A DNA stretch of 64,000 bases from Prolixibacteraceae bacterium UBA1413 (GTDB lineage Bacteria; Bacteroidota; Bacteroidia; Bacteroidales; Prolixibacteraceae), in assembly GCA_002304925.1 (NCBI GenBank), contig DBPT01000011.1, positions 1 through 64,000 on the forward strand, read 5' to 3'. This document shows, piece by piece, positions 8,985 to 17,881 of this stretch. Both the position numbers and the translations under genes were made by a program. Every line of letters starts with the position of its first letter. The first letter of the stretch is position 1. Under the pieces are notes generated by a model. That model was not told the DNA's origin and searched no databases. It was given only the letters and a program-made list of their open reading frames with translations.

Positions 8985-11900
8985 TTGAAGAGAGGATTTT
9001 TACATACAATACTGCTTTTTATTCTGGCCGGAATGGTGTCGGGGTGCTCCACCGAGAAAAACACACGGGCATCCCGGGCTTACCATAATGTCACCTCCAA
9101 GTACAACATCTACTTCAACGGAAAGGAGAGCCTGAAGGCAGGCGTTGACCGCATCGAAAAAAGCGTGGAAGATGACTTTACGCAGGTCATCCCCATCTTC
9201 AAGGAGAGTTATGCAACAGCGGGCAACACCTCACGGGCCGACATGGACAATGCCGTGTTAAAAGGCACCAAGCTGATCCAGATCCATTCCATCACCAAAA
9301 AACCGAAACGGCAAAAGCAGCGCACACGCCGTTATCAGCAGTTTGCCAGCCGGGAAGAATTCAACAAATGGGTGGACGACAGCTATATGCTGATCGGGAA
9401 AGCCTATTTCTACCAGCACAATTATGTGTCGGCTTCTGAAAATTTCTCCCTGATTCTCCGGAAGTTTCCCGATGAGAAAATCAAATATGACGCCATGATC
9501 TGGCTCATCAGGAGCTACAGTGAGCAGGGGCGGTACAATGAAGCCACGGAACTGATCCAACTGTTGCAATCTGACAAGCTCTTCCCCCGGAAACTGGAAA
9601 AAGAGCTGGCCAGGACCTCCGCTGACATGTACATGAAACAAAAGGATTACCGGGAAGCGATAAAATTTCTGGATATCGCCATGAAAAAGGGATTCAGCAG
9701 GAAAGAGAAAGCCCGGATGCAATACGTGTTGGCGCAGCTCTACCATGAAACGGGCGATGAGGACAAAGCCACCGAAGCTTTCCGGAAAGTCAGAAAATAC
9801 AATCCACCTTTCAAGATGGATTTCAACGCCCGAATCAACGCTGCCGGCATGTTCTCGGGAAAGGGGGATCCCGTAAAGCTGAAAAAAGAGTTGCGGAAGA
9901 TGCTGCGCGATGAGAAAAATATCGAATTCCGCGACCAGATCTATTTCGCCCTCGCCAACCTCTATTTCCGGGAGGGAGACCGGCAGCAGGCCATTGAAAA
10001 CTACCGGAAGTCAGTTTCTTCGAGTGTCGACAATTCATTTCAGCTCGCCCATTCTTCCATAACGCTTGCCGACCTCTATTTCGAAGATCAGATATACAAA
10101 GAAGCCCAGGCATATTATGACACGGCGGTCATGGTGATCAGCGAGGATTATCCGGGATATGACCAGCTCAGCCAGCGGCATGCCAGCCTTTCCCGCCTGG
10201 TTGAAAACCTTACCGTGGTAGAAGTTCAGGACAGTCTCCAGAAATTAGCCCTCATGCCCGAGAACGAACGCAACACACTGATCGATAAATGGATAGCCCA
10301 GGTAAAGGAAAAACAGCGCCAGGAGGAGCTGATCGCCAGAAGGGAACAGTCGGAACGCGGCTTTTACCGTGCCAACGAATACCGTTTCGGGATGGGTTCC
10401 GCCAGCCAGGGAGGAGGCTGGTATTTTTACAATCCACAGACTGTTTCCTTTGGAAAAGCACAGTTTCAGCAACGGTGGGGAAGACGGAAACTGGAAGACA
10501 ACTGGCGACGCAAAAATAAAAGTATCGTCTCCTCCGATGAAATGGAGGAATTCGCCGAACTTGCCGATTCGACCAGGGCCGTGGTCAGGGAAGATGATCC
10601 CCTTGAAAGAAATTACTATATCCAGGACCTGCCGCTCAACGACACCCTGATGGCCATCTCCCACGACAAAATCAGAGATGCCCTCTTCAACGCGGGAAGA
10701 ATATTCAAAAGCGACTTCAGCGATTACCCTCACTCTGCCGAAACCTTTGAAGACCTCAACAACCGGTATCCTGAAAATATCTACCTCCTCTCCGCCCTTT
10801 TCGAACTCTACGACGTATATGATCTGATGGGAAACACGGCCTTGTCCAACCGGTACCGCGACCTGATTATCAGCCGGTTCCCCGACAGCAAATATGCCAG
10901 GTACCTGCAAAATCCCAATTTCTTCGCCGAAATGGAAGCCCGGAAAAATGAACTCAACAACATTTACCAGGAGACTTTCCGGAGCTATAAGGCAGGAAGA
11001 TACCGGGAAATAATTCCCCGGGTCAGGCAAATGAAACAACTGGAACCCGACACCTTCCTGCTTTCCAAAATCGATTTCATGCATACCGTGGCCGAGGGCG
11101 TTCTCTCTGACATGCAATCCTTTGGAAACGGGCTGAAAGGATATATCTCCTCCTATCCCAAGGCGGAAACCACGCCCCTGGCCAAAGAAATCCTGGCCCT
11201 CATTGAGGAAAACACCCTCGACGACTACCAGAAACTGGTGGAGATGGGATACCTCCACGATGAAATCCGGAACGACGAACTGCAACCGGGGAACGAGCCT
11301 GAAAACGACGAATTCGGCGGCAAATTCAGCTACGATGACGACCTGCTCCATTATTTCGTCATTGCCTACCCCCGGAATGCCGGGATCGATGTCAACCGGC
11401 TCAAGTTTGACATTGCCAATTACAACCTCGACCACTATACTAAACTGGACTTCGACATTGAAGAGGAAAACCTCGATGCGGCAAACAATCTGATATTGGT
11501 AAGGTCGCTCGTTAACAAAGAACAGGCTTTGATCTATTTCAGGGCAATCATCAGACAGCCTGAAGTCTTCAGGACGCTGAGCAATACCAGGTATGTCAAT
11601 TTCGTAGCTTCATCGACCAATTACCGGCAAATCCTTTCAGAAAAATCAACCTCCGATTATCTCAAATTTTACCTCACCAATTACAGCCGTTTCATCGGCC
11701 CCGATTTCAGTCCCGACGGCGCTCCCGAAGAGTCACCCGAAGAACTGATGGCCCGGGCACAGCGTGAAGATGAACTCTTACAGGAACGGGGAAGGTTCGT
11801 CACCGTGGATGTTCCGGCAACCCTGGGACGCTTCTCCTCTTTCGTTGACACCACCCAGAGCTATGTCCTGGCGGTGATGGACAAAAACCTGTCGCTCAGG

Positions 11901-12677
11901 CCTGTCATCGCACAGTTCAGTGACTTCAACCGCAATAACTTCAGGATATGGAACCTGGCCCTCCAACTCAAACAGGCAGGCGACTACCAGCTCCTGGTCG
12001 TTCAGGGGCTGCCCGGTTTTACCGAAAGCCTCTCTTACTTCCGGAAGGTCATCCTGGAAAGGTCGCTCTTCAGGAATCTGGGTCAATCGGTCTACCGGAG
12101 TTTTATCATTACCGGGAAAAACCTGGAACTACTGATGCAGAAAGGCGATGTCGACAACTACCTCGAATTCTTCAGAACCCGTTATATTCAAAGTGCCGGA
12201 CAATCCCTGACGCCCCCCGCCGCTGACAGCGCTCCTTCCGGGATCAGCCCCGGAGAGCCTTCCCAGGAAGTCACCACCCCTGCACCTTACGCAGGACCAT
12301 ATGATGCTGACGTGAAAAAAATCCACCACTATCTTTTCATCGTGCCCCTCGAAGGCTTCAGAAAGGATAACCTTTTGAATCAGATCAATGAATTCAACAA
12401 ATCGGAATTCCGGGATCTCATGCTGAAAATCGACGAAGAACCGCTCGACGGATTCCGGAGCATCATCCGCATCACGGAATTCCCCGACGATTCCACGGCA
12501 ACCCTCTACAACAGGAAAATTTCTGTCAGACGAACCCTTTTTGAACCCCTCGGCACCCTCACCTACCGCCACTTCGCGATCACTCCACGGAACTATGAGA
12601 CTTTCCTAAAACGGAAAAATATCATTGAATACCTTGATTTTGTCAAAGTGGCCTATCCCGAACCCCGGCAACCCTGA
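8985..12677 (+). CDS. porW: T9SS lipoprotein PorW/SprE with TPR repeats
   Basis: PorW (SprE in Flavobacterium) is an outer-membrane lipoprotein needed for type IX secretion. The 1230-residue product has a lipobox MVSGC (Cys21) and the family signature just after it (SRAYHNVTSKYNIYFNGKES), then many TPR-like helical repeats across about residues 125-410 and 560-720. The second half holds repeated beta-type units seen as YLEFFRTRYI, YLDFVKVAYP and SDYLKFYLTNYS. The start must be the TTG at 8985: an in-frame stop lies at 8958 and the next ATG would lose the signal peptide. porX follows 86 bases later, so structure and regulator of the T9SS are adjacent. Confidence 0.88.
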   Translation: MKRGFLHTILLFILAGMVSGCSTEKNTRASRAYHNVTSKYNIYFNGKESLKAGVDRIEKSVEDDFTQVIPIFKESYATAGNTSRADMDNAVLKGTKLIQIHSITKKPKRQKQRTRRYQQFASREEFNKWVDDSYMLIGKAYFYQHNYVSASENFSLILRKFPDEKIKYDAMIWLIRSYSEQGRYNEATELIQLLQSDKLFPRKLEKELARTSADMYMKQKDYREAIKFLDIAMKKGFSRKEKARMQYVLAQLYHETGDEDKATEAFRKVRKYNPPFKMDFNARINAAGMFSGKGDPVKLKKELRKMLRDEKNIEFRDQIYFALANLYFREGDRQQAIENYRKSVSSSVDNSFQLAHSSITLADLYFEDQIYKEAQAYYDTAVMVISEDYPGYDQLSQRHASLSRLVENLTVVEVQDSLQKLALMPENERNTLIDKWIAQVKEKQRQEELIARREQSERGFYRANEYRFGMGSASQGGGWYFYNPQTVSFGKAQFQQRWGRRKLEDNWRRKNKSIVSSDEMEEFAELADSTRAVVREDDPLERNYYIQDLPLNDTLMAISHDKIRDALFNAGRIFKSDFSDYPHSAETFEDLNNRYPENIYLLSALFELYDVYDLMGNTALSNRYRDLIISRFPDSKYARYLQNPNFFAEMEARKNELNNIYQETFRSYKAGRYREIIPRVRQMKQLEPDTFLLSKIDFMHTVAEGVLSDMQSFGNGLKGYISSYPKAETTPLAKEILALIEENTLDDYQKLVEMGYLHDEIRNDELQPGNEPENDEFGGKFSYDDDLLHYFVIAYPRNAGIDVNRLKFDIANYNLDHYTKLDFDIEEENLDAANNLILVRSLVNKEQALIYFRAIIRQPEVFRTLSNTRYVNFVASSTNYRQILSEKSTSDYLKFYLTNYSRFIGPDFSPDGAPEESPEELMARAQREDELLQERGRFVTVDVPATLGRFSSFVDTTQSYVLAVMDKNLSLRPVIAQFSDFNRNNFRIWNLALQLKQAGDYQLLVVQGLPGFTESLSYFRKVILERSLFRNLGQSVYRSFIITGKNLELLMQKGDVDNYLEFFRTRYIQSAGQSLTPPAADSAPSGISPGEPSQEVTTPAPYAGPYDADVKKIHHYLFIVPLEGFRKDNLLNQINEFNKSEFRDLMLKIDEEPLDGFRSIIRITEFPDDSTATLYNRKISVRRTLFEPLGTLTYRHFAITPRNYETFLKRKNIIEYLDFVKVAYPEPRQP

Positions 12678-12763
12678 TCAGTGCCTCCGGCTGGTTAAAG
12701 TTTGTTAACCCGTTTTCCGGGAATCCCTTTTTTACTATCTTAACCCCTTAGAAAAAGCGTAAG

Positions 12764-14320
12764 ATGAGAAAAATATCCATCCTGTGGACCGATGACGAAA
12801 TTGACCTCCTGAAACCTCATATCATTTTCCTGAAGGAGAAGGGATATGATGTCGATACCGCCAGCAATGGCACCGATGCCCTTGACCTGGTGCAAAAGAA
12901 CCATTACGACATCATTTTCCTCGATGAAAACATGCCCGGACTCAGTGGTCTGGAAACGCTGGCCAGGATGAAAACCCTGAATCCCGATGTGCCGGTGGTG
13001 ATGATCACCAAGAATGAAGAAGAAAGTATCATGGACGAAGCCATCGGTTCCCGCATCGCCGACTACCTCATCAAACCCGTCAATCCCAAACAGATCTTGC
13101 TCTCCCTGAAAAAGAACATCGAAAAGAAAAGGCTGATCACAGCCCAGACCACCTCGGTATATCAGTCGCAGTTCCGGGAAATAGGAGCCCGTCTGAACGA
13201 CCAGCTCACCCCCGGCGAATGGGCGGAACTCTACCGGAAACTGGTCTATTGGGAGCTCGAACTGAGCACATCGGATGACAAAACCATGGATGAAATCCTC
13301 AGCTTTCAGAAAAGCGAGGCCAACCAGGCTTTTTCCCGCTTTATCAAAGACAACTATACCAGATGGTTTGGGAAACCTCTGGGCGAAAGACCCCTGATGT
13401 CAACCGACATATTCAGGCAAAAGGTATTCCCCTTGCTGAGCAGGTCTAAAAAAGTCTTTGTTCTGGTGATTGACAACCTCCGTTTCGACCAGTGGCGAAC
13501 CCTGAGCCCCATCATCGGCGAATATTACCGGGTCGAAGACGAAACCCTGTATTACAGCATTCTTCCTACTGCCACCATGTATGCCCGGAATGCATTGTTT
13601 GCCGGCCTCATGCCTTCGGAAATAGAAAAACTCTTTCCCGCTCTGTGGGAAGAGGACGATAACGAAGGAAACAAAAACCAGCATGAGGAGGAACTGCTCA
13701 GGAAACAGCTGAGCCGCCTCGGACGAAAGGATAAGCTTTTCTTTGACAAGGTCACAAACCTGAAAAGCGGGAAAAAAATTGCGGAAACGGTTACGGCAGT
13801 CCAGGAAAACGACCTGTCGGTGCTGGTGTTCAACTTTGTCGACATGATTTCTCATGCCCGTACCGAAATGGAGATGATCAGGGAACTGGCATCCGACGAA
13901 AAAGCTTACCGCTCCCTCACCCTAAGCTGGTTCAACCACTCCTCGCTCCTCGACCTGCTGAAATCGCTCTCGGCATTGAACATCACCATGGTTCTCACCA
14001 CCGACCACGGTACCATCAGGGTGGACAACCCCGTGAAAGTAATCGGCGACCGGGAAACCAATACCAACCTCAGGTATAAACTGGGAAAAAACCTCAATTA
14101 CAAATCAAAGCAAGTTTTCGAGGTGACCAACCCCAGAGATGCTTTCCTCCCATCACGGAATGTAAGCACCAGTTATATCTTCGCCCAGAACAACGACTTC
14201 TTTGTCTATCCCAACAATTATAACTATTTCGCCAATTACTTCGGGAACACCTTCCAGCATGGGGGGATTTCACTCGAGGAAATCATCATTCCCGTAGTCA
14301 CCCTGTCACCGAAGAAATGA
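12764..14320 (+). CDS. porX: T9SS response regulator PorX
   Basis: PorX works with the PorY sensor kinase in regulating type IX secretion. The 518-residue protein has a receiver domain (1-120) with acidic residues at ILWTDDEID, phospho-acceptor Asp54 in FLDENMPG and Lys in LIKPVNPK. It has no DNA-binding output domain; instead residues about 210-518 form an alkaline-phosphatase/PglZ-like domain, with VLVIDNLRFDQW and LTTDHGTIRVDNP as likely metal-binding segments. This architecture is diagnostic of PorX. No porY-like kinase is present in the window. The upstream 86-base gap holds a GGTTAA...TTAACC palindrome but no clear -7 box, so it may share the porW transcript. Confidence 0.93.
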   Translation: MRKISILWTDDEIDLLKPHIIFLKEKGYDVDTASNGTDALDLVQKNHYDIIFLDENMPGLSGLETLARMKTLNPDVPVVMITKNEEESIMDEAIGSRIADYLIKPVNPKQILLSLKKNIEKKRLITAQTTSVYQSQFREIGARLNDQLTPGEWAELYRKLVYWELELSTSDDKTMDEILSFQKSEANQAFSRFIKDNYTRWFGKPLGERPLMSTDIFRQKVFPLLSRSKKVFVLVIDNLRFDQWRTLSPIIGEYYRVEDETLYYSILPTATMYARNALFAGLMPSEIEKLFPALWEEDDNEGNKNQHEEELLRKQLSRLGRKDKLFFDKVTNLKSGKKIAETVTAVQENDLSVLVFNFVDMISHARTEMEMIRELASDEKAYRSLTLSWFNHSSLLDLLKSLSALNITMVLTTDHGTIRVDNPVKVIGDRETNTNLRYKLGKNLNYKSKQVFEVTNPRDAFLPSRNVSTSYIFAQNNDFFVYPNNYNYFANYFGNTFQHGGISLEEIIIPVVTLSPKK

Positions 14321-14366
14321 CGGAAGGTTCCTGACTGTCTGCCGGTAACGGATACTTTCGGGAAGC

Positions 14367-15131
14367 TCAGATCATCCCGGTCTTTTCCCTCCGCATCTGG
14401 GCATAGAGTTTATTGGCAAAAATGAAATCTTCGAGGATTTTGTTTTCCGAATGAAGGATATTTCCCCGGTTTCCCTGCCAGCATTTTTCGCCCTGGTGAA
14501 TGAAAAGCACACTCTCCCCGATCTGAATAACGGAGTTCATGTCATGGGTATTGATGATGGTGGTCATCTTAAACTCTTTGGTGAGCATCAGGATCAGGTC
14601 ATCGATCAGGGTGGCGGTTTCGGGATCGAGCCCCGAATTGGGCTCATCACAAAACAGATATTTGGGATTCAGGGCGATGGCGCGGGCTATGGCCACCCTT
14701 TTCTGCATGCCGCCGCTGATTTCAGAAGGGAATAATTTGTTGGCTCCCCTGATGTCCACATGCTCAAGGCAGAAGTCAACCCTGTTGGCTTTTTCCGCAG
14801 AGGTTTTGGTAGTAAACATGTCGAGGGGAAAACGTACGTTTTGTTCTACGGTAAGACTGTCAAAGAGGGCGCCGCCCTGGAAAACCATTCCCATTTCACG
14901 ACGTATTGTTTTCCGTTCAGCGGATTTCATCCGGGTAAAACTCCGACCGTCGTAAAGGATTTCTCCGCTGTCGGGCTCATAAAGTCCCAGGATGCACTTG
15001 AGCAAAACCGTCTTTCCCGAACCACTCCTCCCAATAATCAGATTGGCCTGCCCTTCGGGAAACTGCATCGAAATATCCTTCACGGCAGCTTTCCCATCGA
15101 AAATCTTGGTGATATTTCTTACTTCAATCAT
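14367..15131 (-). CDS. mlaF: Mla-type ABC transporter ATP-binding protein
   Basis: The ATPase of a lipid-trafficking ABC system that moves phospholipids between inner and outer membranes. The 254-residue protein has Walker A GRSGSGKT near residue 34, signature ISGGMQKRVAIARA near 140, Walker B YLFCDEPNSGLDP near 160 and a switch histidine in INTHDM. Its start overlaps the mlaE stop by four bases. No MlaD (MCE-domain) or periplasmic gene follows; the locus ends convergently with porX. Confidence 0.92.
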   Translation of the reverse strand: MIEVRNITKIFDGKAAVKDISMQFPEGQANLIIGRSGSGKTVLLKCILGLYEPDSGEILYDGRSFTRMKSAERKTIRREMGMVFQGGALFDSLTVEQNVRFPLDMFTTKTSAEKANRVDFCLEHVDIRGANKLFPSEISGGMQKRVAIARAIALNPKYLFCDEPNSGLDPETATLIDDLILMLTKEFKMTTIINTHDMNSVIQIGESVLFIHQGEKCWQGNRGNILHSENKILEDFIFANKLYAQMRREKTGMI

Positions 15132-15871
15132 GCGGTAAGAAGAAGCCTGGTTAAAACTAAATCGAACAAAAGGATCAGGATATTGGTATTCACCACCGCC
15201 TTGGTGCTGGCTTTTCCGACTTCAAGGGCGCCCCCCTGGACAAAATAACCGTAATAGGCAGGAACCGAAGCTACCAGAAAACCGAAAAAAACCGACTTGA
15301 TCAGGGTGAAGGTGACATAATAAGGCACAAAAAGGTAGCGTATCCCGTCAATATAATCGGTCAGGGACACCACACCCGTAAACGGCCCCACGATGAGCCC
15401 TCCCAGCAAACCAAAGAAAATGCTGAGAATCACCAGAAAGGGGAAGATAAATACCACCGCTACGATCTTCGGCAAAATCAGGTAACTGATGGAGTTGACT
15501 CCCATCACCTCCAGCGTGTCGATTTGTTCGGTCACTTTCATACTCCCTATTTCAGAGGTGATGTTCGACCCGATTTTCCCGGCCAGAATCAACGCGAGAA
15601 TGGTGGAGGAGAATTCCAGGATCAGGGTATCGCGGGTTCCCAAACCAATCAGGTACACCGGGAGAAGGGGATTCATCAGGTTATAGGCCAGCTGGATGGT
15701 CAGGATACCTCCGATGAAGAGGGATATAATCACCACAATCCCTACGGAATTGACCCCCAGTCCCTCAATTTCATGAAAGAGCTGCCGAACGAACATTTTG
15801 AACTTTTCCGGTCTGGAAAAGGTCTTTCCGAGCATCCAGAAGTATCGTCCGACATGAAAAAGCCAATCCAT
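15128..15871 (-). CDS. mlaE: MlaE-type ABC transporter permease
   Basis: The inner-membrane permease partner of MlaF. The 247-residue protein has several hydrophobic segments typical of MlaE/DUF140 permeases, with the conserved stretches NSVGIVVIISLFIGGILTIQ near residue 38 and LALILAGKIGSNITSEIGSM near 90. It overlaps mlaF by four bases, giving a two-gene operon. An exact TAnnTTTG -7 box lies 26 bases upstream of the ATG. Confidence 0.93.
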   Translation of the reverse strand: MDWLFHVGRYFWMLGKTFSRPEKFKMFVRQLFHEIEGLGVNSVGIVVIISLFIGGILTIQLAYNLMNPLLPVYLIGLGTRDTLILEFSSTILALILAGKIGSNITSEIGSMKVTEQIDTLEVMGVNSISYLILPKIVAVVFIFPFLVILSIFFGLLGGLIVGPFTGVVSLTDYIDGIRYLFVPYYVTFTLIKSVFFGFLVASVPAYYGYFVQGGALEVGKASTKAVVNTNILILLFDLVLTRLLLTA

Positions 15872-15896
15872 CTTCTTTAAAATTTGCCTAAAAATA

Positions 15897-15904
15897 CAAA
15901 CTTA
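15897..15904 (-). promoter_or_regulatory. Bacteroidota -7 box for mlaEF
   Basis: On the minus strand this reads TAAGTTTG, an exact TAnnTTTG match, 26 bases before the mlaE ATG at 15871. Confidence 0.5.
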
Positions 15905-15991
15905 ATCGCCCTGAAAAAACTTTTAACCCCTGATTCTCAATTCCACCCCGTCGAATGGTCTATTTTCGTGCAGGAATACCGAAAATTTGGA

Positions 15992-15999
15992 TACTTTTG
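15992..15999 (+). promoter_or_regulatory. Bacteroidota -7 box for manC
   Basis: TACTTTTG is an exact TAnnTTTG match, ending 24 bases before the manC ATG. No good -33 element is visible. Confidence 0.5.
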
Positions 16000-16022
16000 A
16001 AAACTATACCAACGGATGAATC

Positions 16023-17111
16023 ATGAGCAATAATTACTGTATCATCATGGCAGGGGGGATCGGATCGAGGTTTTGGCCCCTGAGCAGGAAATCGAAACCC
16101 AAACAATTTCTTGATATTATGGGAACCGGCCGGACGCTTCTTCAGCAAGCCTTTGACCGTTTCTCGAAAATTATCCCGAAGGAAAATTTCTATATCGTCA
16201 CCAGTTCCGATTATGTTTCCCTGGTAAAGGAACAACTGCCGGAGATAGGGAGCTACCAGGTTCTCAGCGAGCCTCTCCGCAGAAACACCGCCCCCTGTGT
16301 GGCCTATGCAGCCAACAAAATTAAAACCATCAATCCCAAAGCCAACCTGATCGTGGCCCCTTCGGACCACCTCATCCTCAAGGAAGATGAGTTTCTGAAC
16401 CAAATCAATACCGGCCTCGATTATGTCGCTTCACGAAAGGTCCTGCTTACCCTTGGCATCCACCCTTCGAGGCCTGAAACAGGATACGGATATATCCAGA
16501 CCGGCGAACAGGTGAAATTCAAAGAAACCGGCAACCTGTTTCACGTAAAAACCTTCACTGAAAAACCAGACCTGAAAATGGCGGAAGTCTTCCTTCAAAG
16601 CGGGGAGTTCTATTGGAATTCAGGGATTTTCCTCTGGTCACTGCCCTCCTTCCTGACCGCCCTGGAAACCCATTTGCCGGAAGTTGCCGCCTTGTTTGCC
16701 CAGGGAGATCACCTGTACAACACCCCTGATGAAACTCCCTTTATCAACAAGATTTATTCGGAATGCATGGGCATTTCCATTGATTACGGGATCATGGAAA
16801 AATCGGACAACGTCTTCGTGCTGACTGCCGACTTTGGCTGGAGTGACCTGGGAACCTGGGGATCGCTTTATGACAATAAGGAAAAGGATGAAAACGGAAA
16901 CGTGATCACAGCGAACCATGTTTTTACCTATGATTGCAAGAACACCATCATCAACCTCCCTGACCATAAAATTGCCGTTCTTCAGGGATTGGAAGGGTAT
17001 ATCGTGGTTGAATCAAACGACACCCTCCTGGTTTGCCGGCGTGAGGATGAACAGCAGATCAGGCAGTTCGTCAACGACGTACTCATCAAGTCAGGACCCC
17101 GCTACGTATGA
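16023..17111 (+). CDS. manC: Mannose-1-phosphate guanylyltransferase
   Basis: Makes GDP-mannose from mannose-1-phosphate and GTP for surface polysaccharides. The 362-residue product has the nucleotidyltransferase signature MAGGIGSRFWPLSR near residue 10, PKQFLDI near 26, and the conserved FTEKPDLKMAEVFL near 180 and NSGIFLW near 200. It is the short form without a C-terminal phosphomannose isomerase domain. Its own promoter box lies upstream. It shares the region with rfbB and galE, so the segment looks devoted to sugar-nucleotide supply. Confidence 0.95.
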   Translation: MSNNYCIIMAGGIGSRFWPLSRKSKPKQFLDIMGTGRTLLQQAFDRFSKIIPKENFYIVTSSDYVSLVKEQLPEIGSYQVLSEPLRRNTAPCVAYAANKIKTINPKANLIVAPSDHLILKEDEFLNQINTGLDYVASRKVLLTLGIHPSRPETGYGYIQTGEQVKFKETGNLFHVKTFTEKPDLKMAEVFLQSGEFYWNSGIFLWSLPSFLTALETHLPEVAALFAQGDHLYNTPDETPFINKIYSECMGISIDYGIMEKSDNVFVLTADFGWSDLGTWGSLYDNKEKDENGNVITANHVFTYDCKNTIINLPDHKIAVLQGLEGYIVVESNDTLLVCRREDEQQIRQFVNDVLIKSGPRYV

Positions 17112-17213
17112 TCTCTCCTGAAGCCGGGTTGTTTCACTCACCACTGATGCGTTGAAAAAGGTCCGTCGTATCTCCTTTTCCGCTTCCCTGACCGGAAGCA
17201 CTGTTCTATCCTG

Positions 17214-17663
17214 TCATTCCCCGATGGCTGCATAGTTTCCAGCGCCTCTGTTCCAAAACCGGCCGTCGGTCATCCAGCTTCCCAACGAAAGAGTTGCTTC
17301 CTCTTCCGCGGGGGCATAGACATAGCTCTCCCACGCACCGATGCCCGTCATCCACTTTTCCAGCACAAGCGCCGTTTCTTCTTCAACCGGGGCATAAATA
17401 CGGCTCTCCCATGTTTCGATGCCGGTCATCCACTCTTCCAGTACAAGGGCTTCGTCAAAGTCCCTTGCCAGACAGTTGAATTCCATGCATTTCCAATAAC
17501 ACTCATTCACCATCCAATTTTCAAGGTTCAGTTCCGTATCCCGGGCGTCGGCATAACTTTCATTGAATGTGACAGCCGCCCTGTTTTTTGCATGTACTGT
17601 TCCGGTACTTAAGAAAGATGTGAGGACCAAACCCAAAAGGATCAATAAAATTCTTGTTTTCAT
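17214..17663 (-). CDS. Small secreted protein with repeated LExWMT units
   Basis: I do not recognise a named family. The 149-residue product starts with a clear signal peptide (cleavage likely after STGTVHA, near residue 25). The rest is four imperfect units centred on a Leu-Glu-x-Trp-Met core: LNLENWMVNE, LVLEEWMTGIETWESRIYAP, LVLEKWMTGIGAWESYVYAP and LSLGSWMTDGRFW, about 33-48 residues apart. The two central copies are nearly identical over about 25 residues, pointing to recent duplication. Unit 1 carries the only cysteines (CYWKCMEFNC). It has no T9SS sorting domain. A stand-alone gene between manC and rfbB; the function is unknown. Confidence 0.7.
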   Translation of the reverse strand: MKTRILLILLGLVLTSFLSTGTVHAKNRAAVTFNESYADARDTELNLENWMVNECYWKCMEFNCLARDFDEALVLEEWMTGIETWESRIYAPVEEETALVLEKWMTGIGAWESYVYAPAEEEATLSLGSWMTDGRFWNRGAGNYAAIGE

Positions 17664-17881
17664 GGCTTTCCTGTTTTATGTTTTCTGTTTCTGTTGCTTC
17701 GTTCACTGTAATAGACTGATTACAGGTACAAATGTTACATACAAATAAGCTGAAAGACATAGAAATCCAGTAAATGTGGGTAGTTTTACCGGTAAACAGA
17801 GAATTCAACCGATAAACAAAAAAGGGGTTCCGGAAAGAAAAATGAAATTAACCGGTGTACCAGCAAATGGTTTTCGGGGAT

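Noticed and set aside
12693..12710. GGTTAA...TTAACC palindrome upstream of porX
   Set aside because: It could be an operator, but a single six-base inverted repeat in AT-rich sequence is weak evidence.
17182..17199. GCTTCC/GGAAGC inverted repeat between manC and the repeat-protein gene
   Set aside because: Six base pairs with no T-run; not a convincing terminator.
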